From positions 310,001-374,000 of the forward strand of contig NZ_LIOL01000003.1 in assembly GCF_001418005.1 (NCBI RefSeq): a stretch of DNA of 64,000 bases, written 5' to 3'. This document shows, one piece after another, positions 17,730 through 25,809 of this stretch. This stretch comes from Chelatococcus sambhunathii. GTDB lineage: Bacteria; Pseudomonadota; Alphaproteobacteria; Rhizobiales; Beijerinckiaceae. Made by a program: the position numbers and the translations under genes. The notes under the pieces are model-generated. The model made no database searches. It had not been told where the DNA came from and worked only from the letters and a program-made list of their open reading frames with translations. Positions within the stretch are counted from its first letter, which is position 1. The number at the start of each line of letters is the position of its first letter.

Positions 17730-20006
17730 TCAGAGCGCCGCGAGGGCTTCGGGCCGGGGTTCGCCGGCAAGCTGCTTCGGCATCTCGATGCGGAAGGCGG
17801 TGCCGGCGCCCGGACGACTCTCCACGTCGATGCGTCCCTGCAGCTTGTTGGTGACGAGGTTGTAGACGATGTGGAGCCCGAGCCCGGTGCTGCCACGATG
17901 ACGGGCGGTGGTGAAGAAGGGATCGAAGATGCGCCCCAGATGTTGTGGCGCGATGCCCTTGCCGTCGTCGCGCACGGTCAGTCGCAGCAGCTCGGGAGCG
18001 TCCTGCACGGTGACGGTGATGCGCCCGCTCTCGCCCTCCTCATAGGCATGCAGGGCGGCATTGATGATGAGATTGGTCAGCACCTGCGCGAGCGCCCCGG
18101 GATATGTGCCGACCTGCAGGTGGACGGGACAGTCCACGGTGACCATGTGCCGCGTCTTGCGCAGCAGCGGCCCGAGACTGCGAATCACGTCGTCGAGCCA
18201 GCCCTTCATCTCGAAGCGGCGCGGCTCGTCGCTCACCTGGTCGACCGCGACCTGCTTGAAGCTGTGCACGAGGTCGCTCGCCCGGCCGAGGTTGTCGAAG
18301 AGCAGGCGTGAGCCCTCCTTCATGCGATCGAGGAAATGGGCAAGGCGCGAGCGCGCCAGCTGGTTGCCGTCGAGCGCCCGCTCGAATTCCTGCGCCTCGT
18401 CACCCAGCAGCGTGGCGGTGGTCAGCGCGATGCCGAGCGGGGTGTTGATCTCGTGGGCCACGCCGGCGACGAGCTGGCCGAGAGAAGCGAGCTTCTCCGC
18501 CTGGATGAGGTCCGCCTGCGTCTGCTGCAGCTCGGCCAGCGTTTCGTCGGTCCGTTCCTTCGCGTGGCGCAGGTCGCGCTCGCGTCGGCTGATCTCGGTG
18601 ACGAAGACATTGGCCGCCCGCGCCATGTCGCCGAGTTCGTCGCGCCGGTCGGATTCGGTGATGCGCCCGGCGAGCGGGTCGGCTGCGAGTGCCAGCATGC
18701 TGCTCTGCAGGCGGCGCAGTGGCATGGTGATCGACTTGGCGGCCGCGAAGGCGACCACCGAGCCGAACAGCAGGCCGATGGTGGCACCGATCACGAGCAC
18801 GTGACCGATGAAGGCGCCAAGCCAGTCGGCATCGCCCGTGAAGAGGTCGTTGAGCGAGCGCGCCTTGGCCACCATGGCCGCCGCTGTCCGGTCCATGTCG
18901 GCGATCATCGCGTTCTGCTTGCGGATGCCCTCGATCGTGGTGCCGAGCCGCTCGCCCCACTCGGTGATGGCATCGATCATGTCGGTCTGGATGAGGGGTG
19001 AGATCGGCAGGGCGGCTGCGATGGCGGCGAGTTCGCCGCTGCGCGCCAGCTTGCGCTCGGCGACGTCGGCATCGCGGCGGGTGAGCGCCTCGTGCGTCTC
19101 CTGGCCGAGCTTTAGGGTGGAGACGGCGACGTTCTGGGTGGCCTGCTCGGTCTCGTTGGCCTCGACGGAATAGGTGAGGAGCTGGGCCACCTCTTCCTGC
19201 AGGGCACGCTGGGCCGTCACCTCGATCTTGAGCAGGCGGTCGCACCATGCGAGCAGGCGCTCGGCGACCGTGCCGGTCTCGGCGGGCCCCGCCGCAGCCG
19301 CGGCGCGCGTGAGGTCGTCCAGTTCGCGGGTGGCGCCGCTGCGCCCGGCACCCAGCGCCTCGGCGAGGCTACCGGCGGCATGGCTGATCTGCGCCACAGC
19401 GAAGCCATGGTCATTGCCGTCGGGCTGTCGCAGCGCCGTCTGCAGGCCCCACAGGGTGGCGCGCAGCTGATAGGCCCGGTCGACGATGTCGCGCAGGCGC
19501 CGCAACTGCTGGTCCTTCTCGGTCAGCGTCGTGATGATGTCGGCATTCGAGGCGTGCTGCCGGGCACGAGCCTCGTCGGCCAGATTGACGAGCCTCGCGG
19601 CGCGCAGTGACATCTCGGCGATGAGACGGTCATTCACTGTCGTCACGGCGATATATTCGTCCATACGCGCGACATAGCGGGCGAGCGTGTCCTGCAGGCT
19701 CGCCACCTCGCGCCGCTGCGCCTGTGTGCGCGCGAGCGGGCCGAGCGCGGCGAGCTGAACCTGGGCGCGCGCCGCCCGCTCGCGGAAGCGCTCCGCATGC
19801 GGGTCGCGCTCGACCGGATTGGCGCTCACGTAATCATCACGGACGGTCATCGCGACGAGAAGGTCGCGATAGATGGCGCCGGCGAGGACGGCCCCGCTGC
19901 GGGCGCGTTCGGCTTCGTTCAGCAGCAGCCACGCGGCGACGGCAATGCCGGCGGCAATCGCGATGGGAATGCCGCCGACGAGCATGATCTTGTTCCTGAT
20001 CCGCAT
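17730..20006 (-). CDS. Membrane sensor histidine kinase (TorS-like sensor region)
   Basis: 758-residue kinase. The start at 20006 (MRIRNKIMLVGG) is chosen because GGAGGG lies just upstream; a longer open frame to 20105 lacks such a site. A membrane helix at about 7-30 is followed by a long helical periplasmic sensor (about 30-400), a second membrane helix near 415-437 and a HAMP domain. Then come a coiled coil and the phosphoacceptor helix with H518 in VAGVAHEINTPLG. The ATPase domain has N box NLIINAALHAYEEG, DDGKGI and GLGLHIV. It carries no receiver domain. The cognate regulator is probably the OmpR-type protein encoded 137 bp upstream. DppA, encoded just downstream, is a candidate ligand carrier for its sensor domain. 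Confidence 0.88.
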   Translation of the reverse strand: MRIRNKIMLVGGIPIAIAAGIAVAAWLLLNEAERARSGAVLAGAIYRDLLVAMTVRDDYVSANPVERDPHAERFRERAARAQVQLAALGPLARTQAQRREVASLQDTLARYVARMDEYIAVTTVNDRLIAEMSLRAARLVNLADEARARQHASNADIITTLTEKDQQLRRLRDIVDRAYQLRATLWGLQTALRQPDGNDHGFAVAQISHAAGSLAEALGAGRSGATRELDDLTRAAAAAGPAETGTVAERLLAWCDRLLKIEVTAQRALQEEVAQLLTYSVEANETEQATQNVAVSTLKLGQETHEALTRRDADVAERKLARSGELAAIAAALPISPLIQTDMIDAITEWGERLGTTIEGIRKQNAMIADMDRTAAAMVAKARSLNDLFTGDADWLGAFIGHVLVIGATIGLLFGSVVAFAAAKSITMPLRRLQSSMLALAADPLAGRITESDRRDELGDMARAANVFVTEISRRERDLRHAKERTDETLAELQQTQADLIQAEKLASLGQLVAGVAHEINTPLGIALTTATLLGDEAQEFERALDGNQLARSRLAHFLDRMKEGSRLLFDNLGRASDLVHSFKQVAVDQVSDEPRRFEMKGWLDDVIRSLGPLLRKTRHMVTVDCPVHLQVGTYPGALAQVLTNLIINAALHAYEEGESGRITVTVQDAPELLRLTVRDDGKGIAPQHLGRIFDPFFTTARHRGSTGLGLHIVYNLVTNKLQGRIDVESRPGAGTAFRIEMPKQLAGEPRPEALAAL

Positions 20007-20143
20007 GATCCCTCCGACCGACTGGAGGGCATCCTGCCCGCTCGCCGTTGCGGGGCTTTTGCGTTGCCGGTGCCGGGAGCCGCCATTTCTTTGCGGACGT
20101 GACATGATGTTTCGCGCCCGTGGCCGGGCGCGAAACGGGAGGC

Positions 20144-20857
20144 CTATCCGCCGTCGGGCTCGAAGGCGTAGCCGAGGCCGCGCACGGTGCGGATGAAGCG
20201 CGGGTTGGCCGGATCGGGTTCGATCTTGCGGCGGATGCGCGTGATGCGCACGTCGATGGCGCGGTCGAAGGCCTCGGCATCACGTGCATCGGCGACGTCG
20301 AGCAGAAATTCGCGCGAAAGCACGCGGCGCGGATGATCGGCGAAGGCCTTGAGCAGCAGGAATTCGGACTTGGTCAGCGGCTGCGACTGGCCCGCCTCGT
20401 CGCGCAGGCGGTGGGTGTCGACGTCGAGCCACTTGGTGCCGAAGCGGACGCTGCGGCCGGCTGCGGGCTGGGAGGCGCCGGCCCGTGTGCTGCGACGCAG
20501 GACCGAGCGGACGCGCGCAACGAGCTCGCGCAGCTCGCACGGCTTGGCGAGATAGTCGTCGGCGCCGAGCTCGAGCCCGACGATCCGGTCGATGGCGCTC
20601 GCGGTGGCGGTGAGCATGATGACCGGCACGTCGCCCGCCGCCTTGAGCTGGCGCACCACCGACAGTCCGTCCTCGCCAGGCATGTTGAGGTCGAGCACCA
20701 CGAGGTCCGGCTGCTGCCTGGCCATGAAATGGCGCAGGCTGGCGGCACCGTCGCATAGGGTCACGGCAAAGCCGTGGAGGCGCAGGTAGTCGCCCACCAT
20801 CTCACGGGTGGCCGGCTCGTCGTCCACCACCGCGATATGCGGCCCCGTGTTCGTCAT
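20144..20857 (-). CDS. OmpR-family response regulator
   Basis: 237-residue regulator. The receiver domain (about 5-120) has acidic pair VVDDE, phosphoacceptor D56 in LVVLDLNMPGEDG and the lysine in LAKPCELREL. A winged-helix output domain (about 140-232) contains the typical LTKSEFLLLKAF recognition-region start and DVRITRIRRKIEPDPANPRFIRTVRGLGYAF. It overlaps the upstream hybrid kinase gene by 4 bp, so the two are translationally coupled. It sits between two kinases and could receive phosphate from either. OmpR/TorR-type proteins act as transcription factors in the cytoplasm; target genes cannot be read here. Confidence 0.93.
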   Translation of the reverse strand: MTNTGPHIAVVDDEPATREMVGDYLRLHGFAVTLCDGAASLRHFMARQQPDLVVLDLNMPGEDGLSVVRQLKAAGDVPVIMLTATASAIDRIVGLELGADDYLAKPCELRELVARVRSVLRRSTRAGASQPAAGRSVRFGTKWLDVDTHRLRDEAGQSQPLTKSEFLLLKAFADHPRRVLSREFLLDVADARDAEAFDRAIDVRITRIRRKIEPDPANPRFIRTVRGLGYAFEPDGG

Positions 20858-22170
20858 GGCGGGTCATCACCGTCGTCGAGGGGCAGAAGGAGACTGAAGG
20901 TCGTGCCGCGGCCCGGACCGTGGCTCTGCGCCGTCACCGTGCCGCCGTGCAGCTCGGCGATGCGGCGGGTGATGAACAGGCCGAGGCCCGTCGCGCTCTC
21001 TCCGCCCGTCGGCTGGGCCGAGAGGCGCTGGAAGCGGCCGAAGAGGCGCATCTCGTCCTCGGCCAAGAGGCCCGGTCCCTCGTCGCGCACATGGCAGGCG
21101 GCGCCGCCCGGCCCGCGCGCGAGCGACAGCGTGATGTTCGTGCCCCCGGGGCTGTACTTGACGGCATTGGACACGAGGTTGTCGAGCGCCTCGCGCAGGC
21201 GGTCGGCGTCGCCCGTGATCATGAGACGCTCCGGCACTTCCATGGTGAGGCGCTGGCCCTTGCGCTCGGCGAGGATGCGGTTGCTCGCGGCGACCTCGGC
21301 AACGAGCACGGCAAGGTCGACCGGGCCGCGGCGCAACGCGATGTCGAGGGCATCGCCCATGGCGTCGGCGATGAGCGCATCGATCATCCGGCTCATGTGG
21401 CGGGCGGAGTTGCGCACGTGTTCCACCTGCGCGCGCATGGTCTCGCGCGGCGGCGGCTCCTGGCGCACGAGATCGTCCAGCATTTCCATTCGACCGAGAA
21501 TGATGCCGAGCGGGTTCTTCAGGTCGTGAGCGATGGTGCCGAGCATCTCGGATTTCAGGCGGTTGGCCCGGGCGAGTTCGGCGCTGCGGGCGGCGAGGCG
21601 CTCATTGGCCTCACGCAGGCTGGCGGTACGCTCGGCCACACGCTGCTCGAGCAGGGCGTTTGCGTCGGCGAGCTCGCGGCGCGCTGCCCCGAGACGCTCC
21701 AGTTGGGCATAGCTGCGCAGCGCCGCGGTCAGCGTGGTGAAGAGCCGGTCGGCGGTGAGCTCTGTCTTCGCCTTGTAGTCGTTGATGTCGTGGTCGATGA
21801 CGATGCGTCGCTCCGGCGCCTGGCCGGGCTGGCCGGTGCGCAGGACGATGCGGACGGTCTCGTTGGCGAGGTCGCGGCGGATGAAATCGACGAGGCTGAG
21901 GCCGGCGTCGTCACGCTCCATGACGACGTCGAGCAGGATCACCGCGATATCAGGCCGCTCGGCGACGAGCCGGCGACCTTCGGCGGCCGAACTCGCGCTG
22001 AGGATCTCGAGGCCGCGCCCGTCGAGCCGGTAGTCCCGCAAGGCGAAGAGCGTCGCCTCGTGCACGGCCCGGTCGTCGTCGATGACGGCGACCGTCCAGG
22101 GTCGCGTCCCGCTGGCCTCTTCGTTCTGAGGCATATCGTCGGTGAGGTAGAAAAGATCGCTCTTGTCCAC
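20854..22170 (-). CDS. Receiver-DUF3369-histidine kinase hybrid protein
   Basis: 438-residue soluble kinase. The N-terminal receiver domain (about 20-140) has VIDDDRAVH and LLDVVMERDDAGLSLV. The conserved DUF3369 block TVRIVLRTGQPGQAPER, DINDYKAKTELTA follows. Next are a coiled coil, a phosphoacceptor helix with H215 in TIAHDLKNPLG and an ATPase domain (DEGPGL, GLGLFITRRI). The GTG at 22170 is preferred over ATG 22134. It keeps the DLFYLTDD segment that precedes the receiver in this family, and GAGG lies 7 nt upstream. There is no membrane segment, so its signal is cytoplasmic or arrives by phosphorelay to its own receiver. It is the first gene of the sensory operon. Confidence 0.85.
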   Translation of the reverse strand: MDKSDLFYLTDDMPQNEEASGTRPWTVAVIDDDRAVHEATLFALRDYRLDGRGLEILSASSAAEGRRLVAERPDIAVILLDVVMERDDAGLSLVDFIRRDLANETVRIVLRTGQPGQAPERRIVIDHDINDYKAKTELTADRLFTTLTAALRSYAQLERLGAARRELADANALLEQRVAERTASLREANERLAARSAELARANRLKSEMLGTIAHDLKNPLGIILGRMEMLDDLVRQEPPPRETMRAQVEHVRNSARHMSRMIDALIADAMGDALDIALRRGPVDLAVLVAEVAASNRILAERKGQRLTMEVPERLMITGDADRLREALDNLVSNAVKYSPGGTNITLSLARGPGGAACHVRDEGPGLLAEDEMRLFGRFQRLSAQPTGGESATGLGLFITRRIAELHGGTVTAQSHGPGRGTTFSLLLPLDDGDDPP

Positions 22171-22522
22171 CAGCACGCCTCGCTCCCGCCCTGCGGCAAG
22201 ACTAGCACGATCATGCGCCTGCAACATCTGCGGCCCCTGCCGAAATGCAGGGCAGGCAGCTTGGCCGATGCCGCTCACACCCAGTTGCGGATGCGCGGCC
22301 CTGCCGGGCCGGCAAGATCGATCCTCTTTGTTTGCAGGCTGGTGCACCGTCGGGAGCGGCCGGCCGAAGGCAGGTCGTGTTGTGCGTTCCGCAAAAATTT
22401 AGCTGAAAGTTGCAATTTATGAACTTAGGACGCGCAAGTTGCGAGACGAAGAGGCGCGCCGGAACCTCAGACGACGGTGAGCCGCACGTCGACGTGGAGC
22501 GGGAATCGCCGAGGCGCCGGCT
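22171..22522. other. Intergenic region upstream of the sensory operon
   Basis: This 352-bp gap lies between the end of nosX and the start of the hybrid kinase, both on the minus strand. Around 22390-22430 it is AT-rich and should hold the kinase operon promoter. There AAGTT (22407-22411) and AACTT (22422-22426) form an inverted repeat, and AAGTTGC is repeated directly at 22407 and 22436. A 12-bp perfect palindrome CACGTCGACGTG lies at 22485-22496, close to the nosX stop. No coding frame was recognised. Confidence 0.4.
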
Positions 22523-23518
22523 TCAGAGGCGAAGGGTTTCGGCGCCGCTCGTGGCCAGCACGGTGGTGGCTCCTGCTTCCTGCCGGATGCGGCGGATCTC
22601 CGCCGCGCCAAGGCAGCTGAAGCCTGTCGACAGGGCATCGGCCGTCGTTGCGTCCGGGGCGATGACGGAGAGGCTGTCATAGCGGCGGGGGGAGCGACCG
22701 GTGCGCGGATCGATGAGATGGTCGAACCGCCCGGCGGCATCGAAGCGCAGACCGTATCCGCCGGAGGTCGCGACGGCGCAGTCGTCGAGCGCGACGGTTT
22801 CGATGAGTTGGCCGGCGGCGTGGGGATCGGCGATGCCCGCGCGCCAGGCCGTCCCGTCGGGCCGCTGTCCGAAGGCTCGCGCCTCGCCCATATCGACGAG
22901 GCTCGATGCGATGCCGCCAGCGCGCAGCAGCGTCACCACGCGGTCGGTGATCCAGCCCTGGGCGATGCCATTCAGCGTCAGCGCCATGCCGGGGCGGGCG
23001 AAGGCGATGCGGTTGCGGTCCACCATGACATGTTGCAGGCCGACCCGATGCAGGGTCTCGGCCAGGCGATCCGCGGGCGGCCCGTCCGGGGCGGCCGTCT
23101 CCTGCGCAAAGTGGCGGATATAAAGCTCCCACAGCGGCTGCACGGTCGGATCGAAGGCGCCTGCGGTCAGCGTGTGGAAGCGCCGGCACGCCTCGATGAG
23201 CGCGACGAGTTCCGGCGGCGGCGCCTCCAGCACGCCGCGCCGGTTGAGCGCGGCGAGGGCCGAATCGTCACGATAGAGGCTGAAGAGCGCTTCGAGACGG
23301 CGCACCTCCGCGACGGCGTGGGCGGCGAGCCGCTCGGCCGCGCACCGGTTCCTGTGGTGGATCCTGAGCGTCGCGACGGCGCCGAGCGCCGTTCCGCGCC
23401 AGACCACCACCTCGCCGTCCGCCGGCTGCGCCAGGGCAGTGCCGATCGGCAGAAGCGCAAGGCCGGCGGCGGCGGCGCTGATGCCGATGAAGCGGCGGCG
23501 CGTCGGGACATTCGTCAT
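22523..23518 (-). CDS. nosX: FAD:protein FMN transferase NosX (ApbE family)
   Basis: 331-residue ApbE-family flavin transferase with a twin-arginine signal (RRRFIGISAAAAGLALLP), so it is exported folded. Core motifs are FDPTVQPLWELY, the glycine-rich NGIAQGWITDRV, a VDMGEARA strand and the metal-binding DATTADALST. ApbE proteins attach FMN covalently to a threonine of target proteins. In nos operons NosX flavinylates the SGAT motif of NosR, and that motif is present in the NosR of this cluster (VSGATVT). It is the last gene of the nos operon and lies 7 bp after nosL. The start at 23518 gives the complete Tat signal. Confidence 0.92.
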   Translation of the reverse strand: MTNVPTRRRFIGISAAAAGLALLPIGTALAQPADGEVVVWRGTALGAVATLRIHHRNRCAAERLAAHAVAEVRRLEALFSLYRDDSALAALNRRGVLEAPPPELVALIEACRRFHTLTAGAFDPTVQPLWELYIRHFAQETAAPDGPPADRLAETLHRVGLQHVMVDRNRIAFARPGMALTLNGIAQGWITDRVVTLLRAGGIASSLVDMGEARAFGQRPDGTAWRAGIADPHAAGQLIETVALDDCAVATSGGYGLRFDAAGRFDHLIDPRTGRSPRRYDSLSVIAPDATTADALSTGFSCLGAAEIRRIRQEAGATTVLATSGAETLRL

Positions 23519-23525
23519 GGCAGTC

Positions 23526-24068
23526 TCAATGCAAGACGTGGTTGGTAAGGGCTCCGGTCGCATCGGCCCCGCCGGAGCCGAGCACGTAATCCTCGGGTAC
23601 CTCGGCGAAGGTGACGACGCGCCCGCCGTTGTCGGCGGCGAATGCGTCCGCGGCCGCTCGCTCGCCGAAGGGCACGACCTCCGCCGCCCCCATGCCGCCG
23701 CGCCGCGTGCTGTCGATGACGAAGAAGGCCTTGCGCGCCTCGACCCAGTTGCGCTCGCCCGGCGCCTCCCAGCTCGGTGCCTTGCCCATGTCGGAGACAT
23801 AGATGGCGAGGATGTCCTTCGGCTCTTCCGGCAGCATCGTGAAGGCGAGGGCGTCGCGGGCCGAGGAGAACCAGACCGGGTGCAGCCGGCTGTCGAGGAT
23901 GATCTGGCCCTTGGGCCCGGGATGCTCGAGCACGTTCATGCCGCAATAGGCGCCGAGCGCCTCGCGCGTCAGGGCATGGGGCGGCGGCGGGGCGGCGGCC
24001 TCCTCCTGCCGGCACCCGGCGACGGTGGCCATGGCGAGGACGAGGCCGACGGCCAGAAGGCGTTTCAT
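23526..24068 (-). CDS. nosL: NosL copper chaperone lipoprotein
   Basis: 180-residue outer or inner membrane lipoprotein with lipobox ending at C19 (ATVAGC). The NosL copper site is C42-G-M44 (AYCGMNV), which with a downstream methionine or histidine binds Cu(I). NosL delivers copper to NosZ for the CuZ cluster together with the NosDFY complex. Other family features are the FSSARDALAFTMLPEE segment and a C-terminal VTFAEV strand. Its start overlaps nosY by 4 bp, fixing the reading frame and showing coupled translation. Confidence 0.93.
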   Translation of the reverse strand: MKRLLAVGLVLAMATVAGCRQEEAAAPPPPHALTREALGAYCGMNVLEHPGPKGQIILDSRLHPVWFSSARDALAFTMLPEEPKDILAIYVSDMGKAPSWEAPGERNWVEARKAFFVIDSTRRGGMGAAEVVPFGERAAADAFAADNGGRVVTFAEVPEDYVLGSGGADATGALTNHVLH

Positions 24069-24895
24069 AGTTCTCTCCGCGAGAAGGCAAGCGTGGCGAG
24101 CGCGAGCGGCGCGAGCGCCCAGGCGCCGAGGGCGCCGAGGAGCAGCGACGGGCTCATGGCGGCGGAGCCGGCAAGGCCCGCCATGCCGGCGAACTGGCTG
24201 ACATTGGCGAAGCCGGTGAGATTGAAGAGCCGGTAGGCATCCGTCGGGTTGGCGAGCAGGAGGGCGTTGAGCACCGGCGCGGTGACGGTGCGGCCCTGGT
24301 CCATGACCATCAGCCCGAGAAGGCCCATATCGTAGATGAGCACGAAGACGAGCCACACGCCGACGGCGATGCCCGCGGCCGTGCCACGATCGCGGGAAGC
24401 GGCACTGATGAACTGGCCGATGGCGACGAAGGCCGCGCCGAGGAGGACCGAGGAGCCGATCATGGCAGCGAAGGCGAGCCAGCTCGTCGCGTCGATTTCC
24501 GCCCCGCTGGCAAGCAGCGCTGCCGCCGCCGCGCCGTAGCCGACGAAGGTGGCAAAGCCGAGCACGGCGACCTGGCCCGCGAACTTGCCGAGGATCACCT
24601 GCGAGCGGCCGACCGGATAGCTGAGGAGGAGCAGCATGGTGCCGCGCTCCACCTCGCCGACGACGGCGTCGTGCGCGATGAGCAGCGCGATGAGCGGCAG
24701 GAGGAAGATCGTCAGGCTCGACAGGCTGACGATGACGACATCGAGCGGCTGGGCGCCGGTCGCGCCGGAGGGTGCCGCCCCGAGGAAGGTGAGGGACAGG
24801 GCGAGGCCGGCGAGCAGCAGGGTCGTGGCCAGCACCCAGCGGTTGCGCAGCCCGTCCCGGATTTCCTTGCCGGCGATGATCAGGATCGTTCTCAT
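24065..24895 (-). CDS. nosY: NosY ABC-type membrane permease
   Basis: 276-residue inner-membrane protein with about six hydrophobic helices, beginning MRTILIIAGKEIRDGLRNRWV, the cytoplasmic elbow motif of ABC-2 permeases. The conserved VGEVERGTMLLLLSYPVGRSQ segment contacts the ATPase. NosY forms the membrane part of the NosDFY machine that supports CuZ assembly. The gene overlaps nosF and nosL by 4 bp on either side. The length is as expected for NosY (about 275). Confidence 0.93.
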   Translation of the reverse strand: MRTILIIAGKEIRDGLRNRWVLATTLLLAGLALSLTFLGAAPSGATGAQPLDVVIVSLSSLTIFLLPLIALLIAHDAVVGEVERGTMLLLLSYPVGRSQVILGKFAGQVAVLGFATFVGYGAAAAALLASGAEIDATSWLAFAAMIGSSVLLGAAFVAIGQFISAASRDRGTAAGIAVGVWLVFVLIYDMGLLGLMVMDQGRTVTAPVLNALLLANPTDAYRLFNLTGFANVSQFAGMAGLAGSAAMSPSLLLGALGAWALAPLALATLAFSRREL

Positions 24896-25809
24896 GGCCG
24901 CGCCTCCCCGGAGCGCAGGAAATGGGCATAGAGCTCGTCGAGGCTCGGCGGCGTCACCTCGATGTCCTCGATCCGCGTTTCGTCGGCGAGGGCGCGGCGC
25001 ACGACCTCGATCTTGCGGGCGTCATCAACGGCGATTTCGACCGCGTGGCCGTTGACGCGCTGTAGCGGGCCGCAATCGGCGAAGCGCCCCGCGAGCCCGT
25101 CGAGCCCGCCAACTGCCGTGAGGCGCACGCGCACCGGCAGGCGGGCGAGCCGGCGCAATTCGGCGAGGGAGCCGTCCGCCACCATGGCGCCTCGGTTCAT
25201 GATGACGACGCGCTCGGTCTCGCCTTCGAGCTCCGAGAGGGCGTGCGACGCGAGCAGGATCGTCGTGCCGCGGCCGCGCAGCTCCTGCAGGATCTCGTAG
25301 AAGCTCTGGCGCAGCGCCGGATCGAGGCCGGTCGTCGGCTCGTCGAGCAGCAGCACGCGCGGCGCGCCGATGAGGGCCTGCGCGAGGCCGAGGCGCTGGC
25401 GCATGCCCTTGGAATAGGTGCCGACGCGGCGGCTGCCGGCGGCGCCGAGGCCGACGCGTTCGAGCAGGGCGAGCGCCTCGCCGACCGGCTCGCCCTTGAG
25501 GCGGGCGTAGAAGGCGAGCGTCTCGCGCCCGGTCAGCGCCGTGTTGAAGGACACGCTCTCGGGCAAAAAGCCGAGGCGCCGGCGGGCGGCGAAGGCGCCC
25601 GAGGCCGGGTCCTCGCCGAGCACGCGCACGCTGCCGGCGGTCGGCTGGATGAGGCCGAGCATCAGTTTCATCAGCGTCGTCTTGCCGGCGCCGTTGTGGC
25701 CGACGAGGGCGACGATCTCGCCTTCGTCGAGCGAGAATGAGACGTCACGCACCGCCTCGACGGTGCGGAAGCGCTTGCCGACGCCCGAGAGCGCGACGGT
25801 TGCGGTCAT
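24892..25809 (-). CDS. nosF: NosF ABC transporter ATP-binding protein
   Basis: 305-residue cytoplasmic ATPase. Walker A is GHNGAGKTT, the signature is YSKGMRQRLGLAQAL (a KGMRQR form usual in NosF) and Walker B is VLLLDEPTTGLD, with a switch histidine in LASHALSE. A C-terminal extension of about 80 residues follows the nucleotide-binding domain. The start at 25809 overlaps the nosD stop by 4 bp. It energises NosDFY-dependent copper or sulfur supply to nitrous oxide reductase. Confidence 0.93.
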   Translation of the reverse strand: MTATVALSGVGKRFRTVEAVRDVSFSLDEGEIVALVGHNGAGKTTLMKLMLGLIQPTAGSVRVLGEDPASGAFAARRRLGFLPESVSFNTALTGRETLAFYARLKGEPVGEALALLERVGLGAAGSRRVGTYSKGMRQRLGLAQALIGAPRVLLLDEPTTGLDPALRQSFYEILQELRGRGTTILLASHALSELEGETERVVIMNRGAMVADGSLAELRRLARLPVRVRLTAVGGLDGLAGRFADCGPLQRVNGHAVEIAVDDARKIEVVRRALADETRIEDIEVTPPSLDELYAHFLRSGEARP

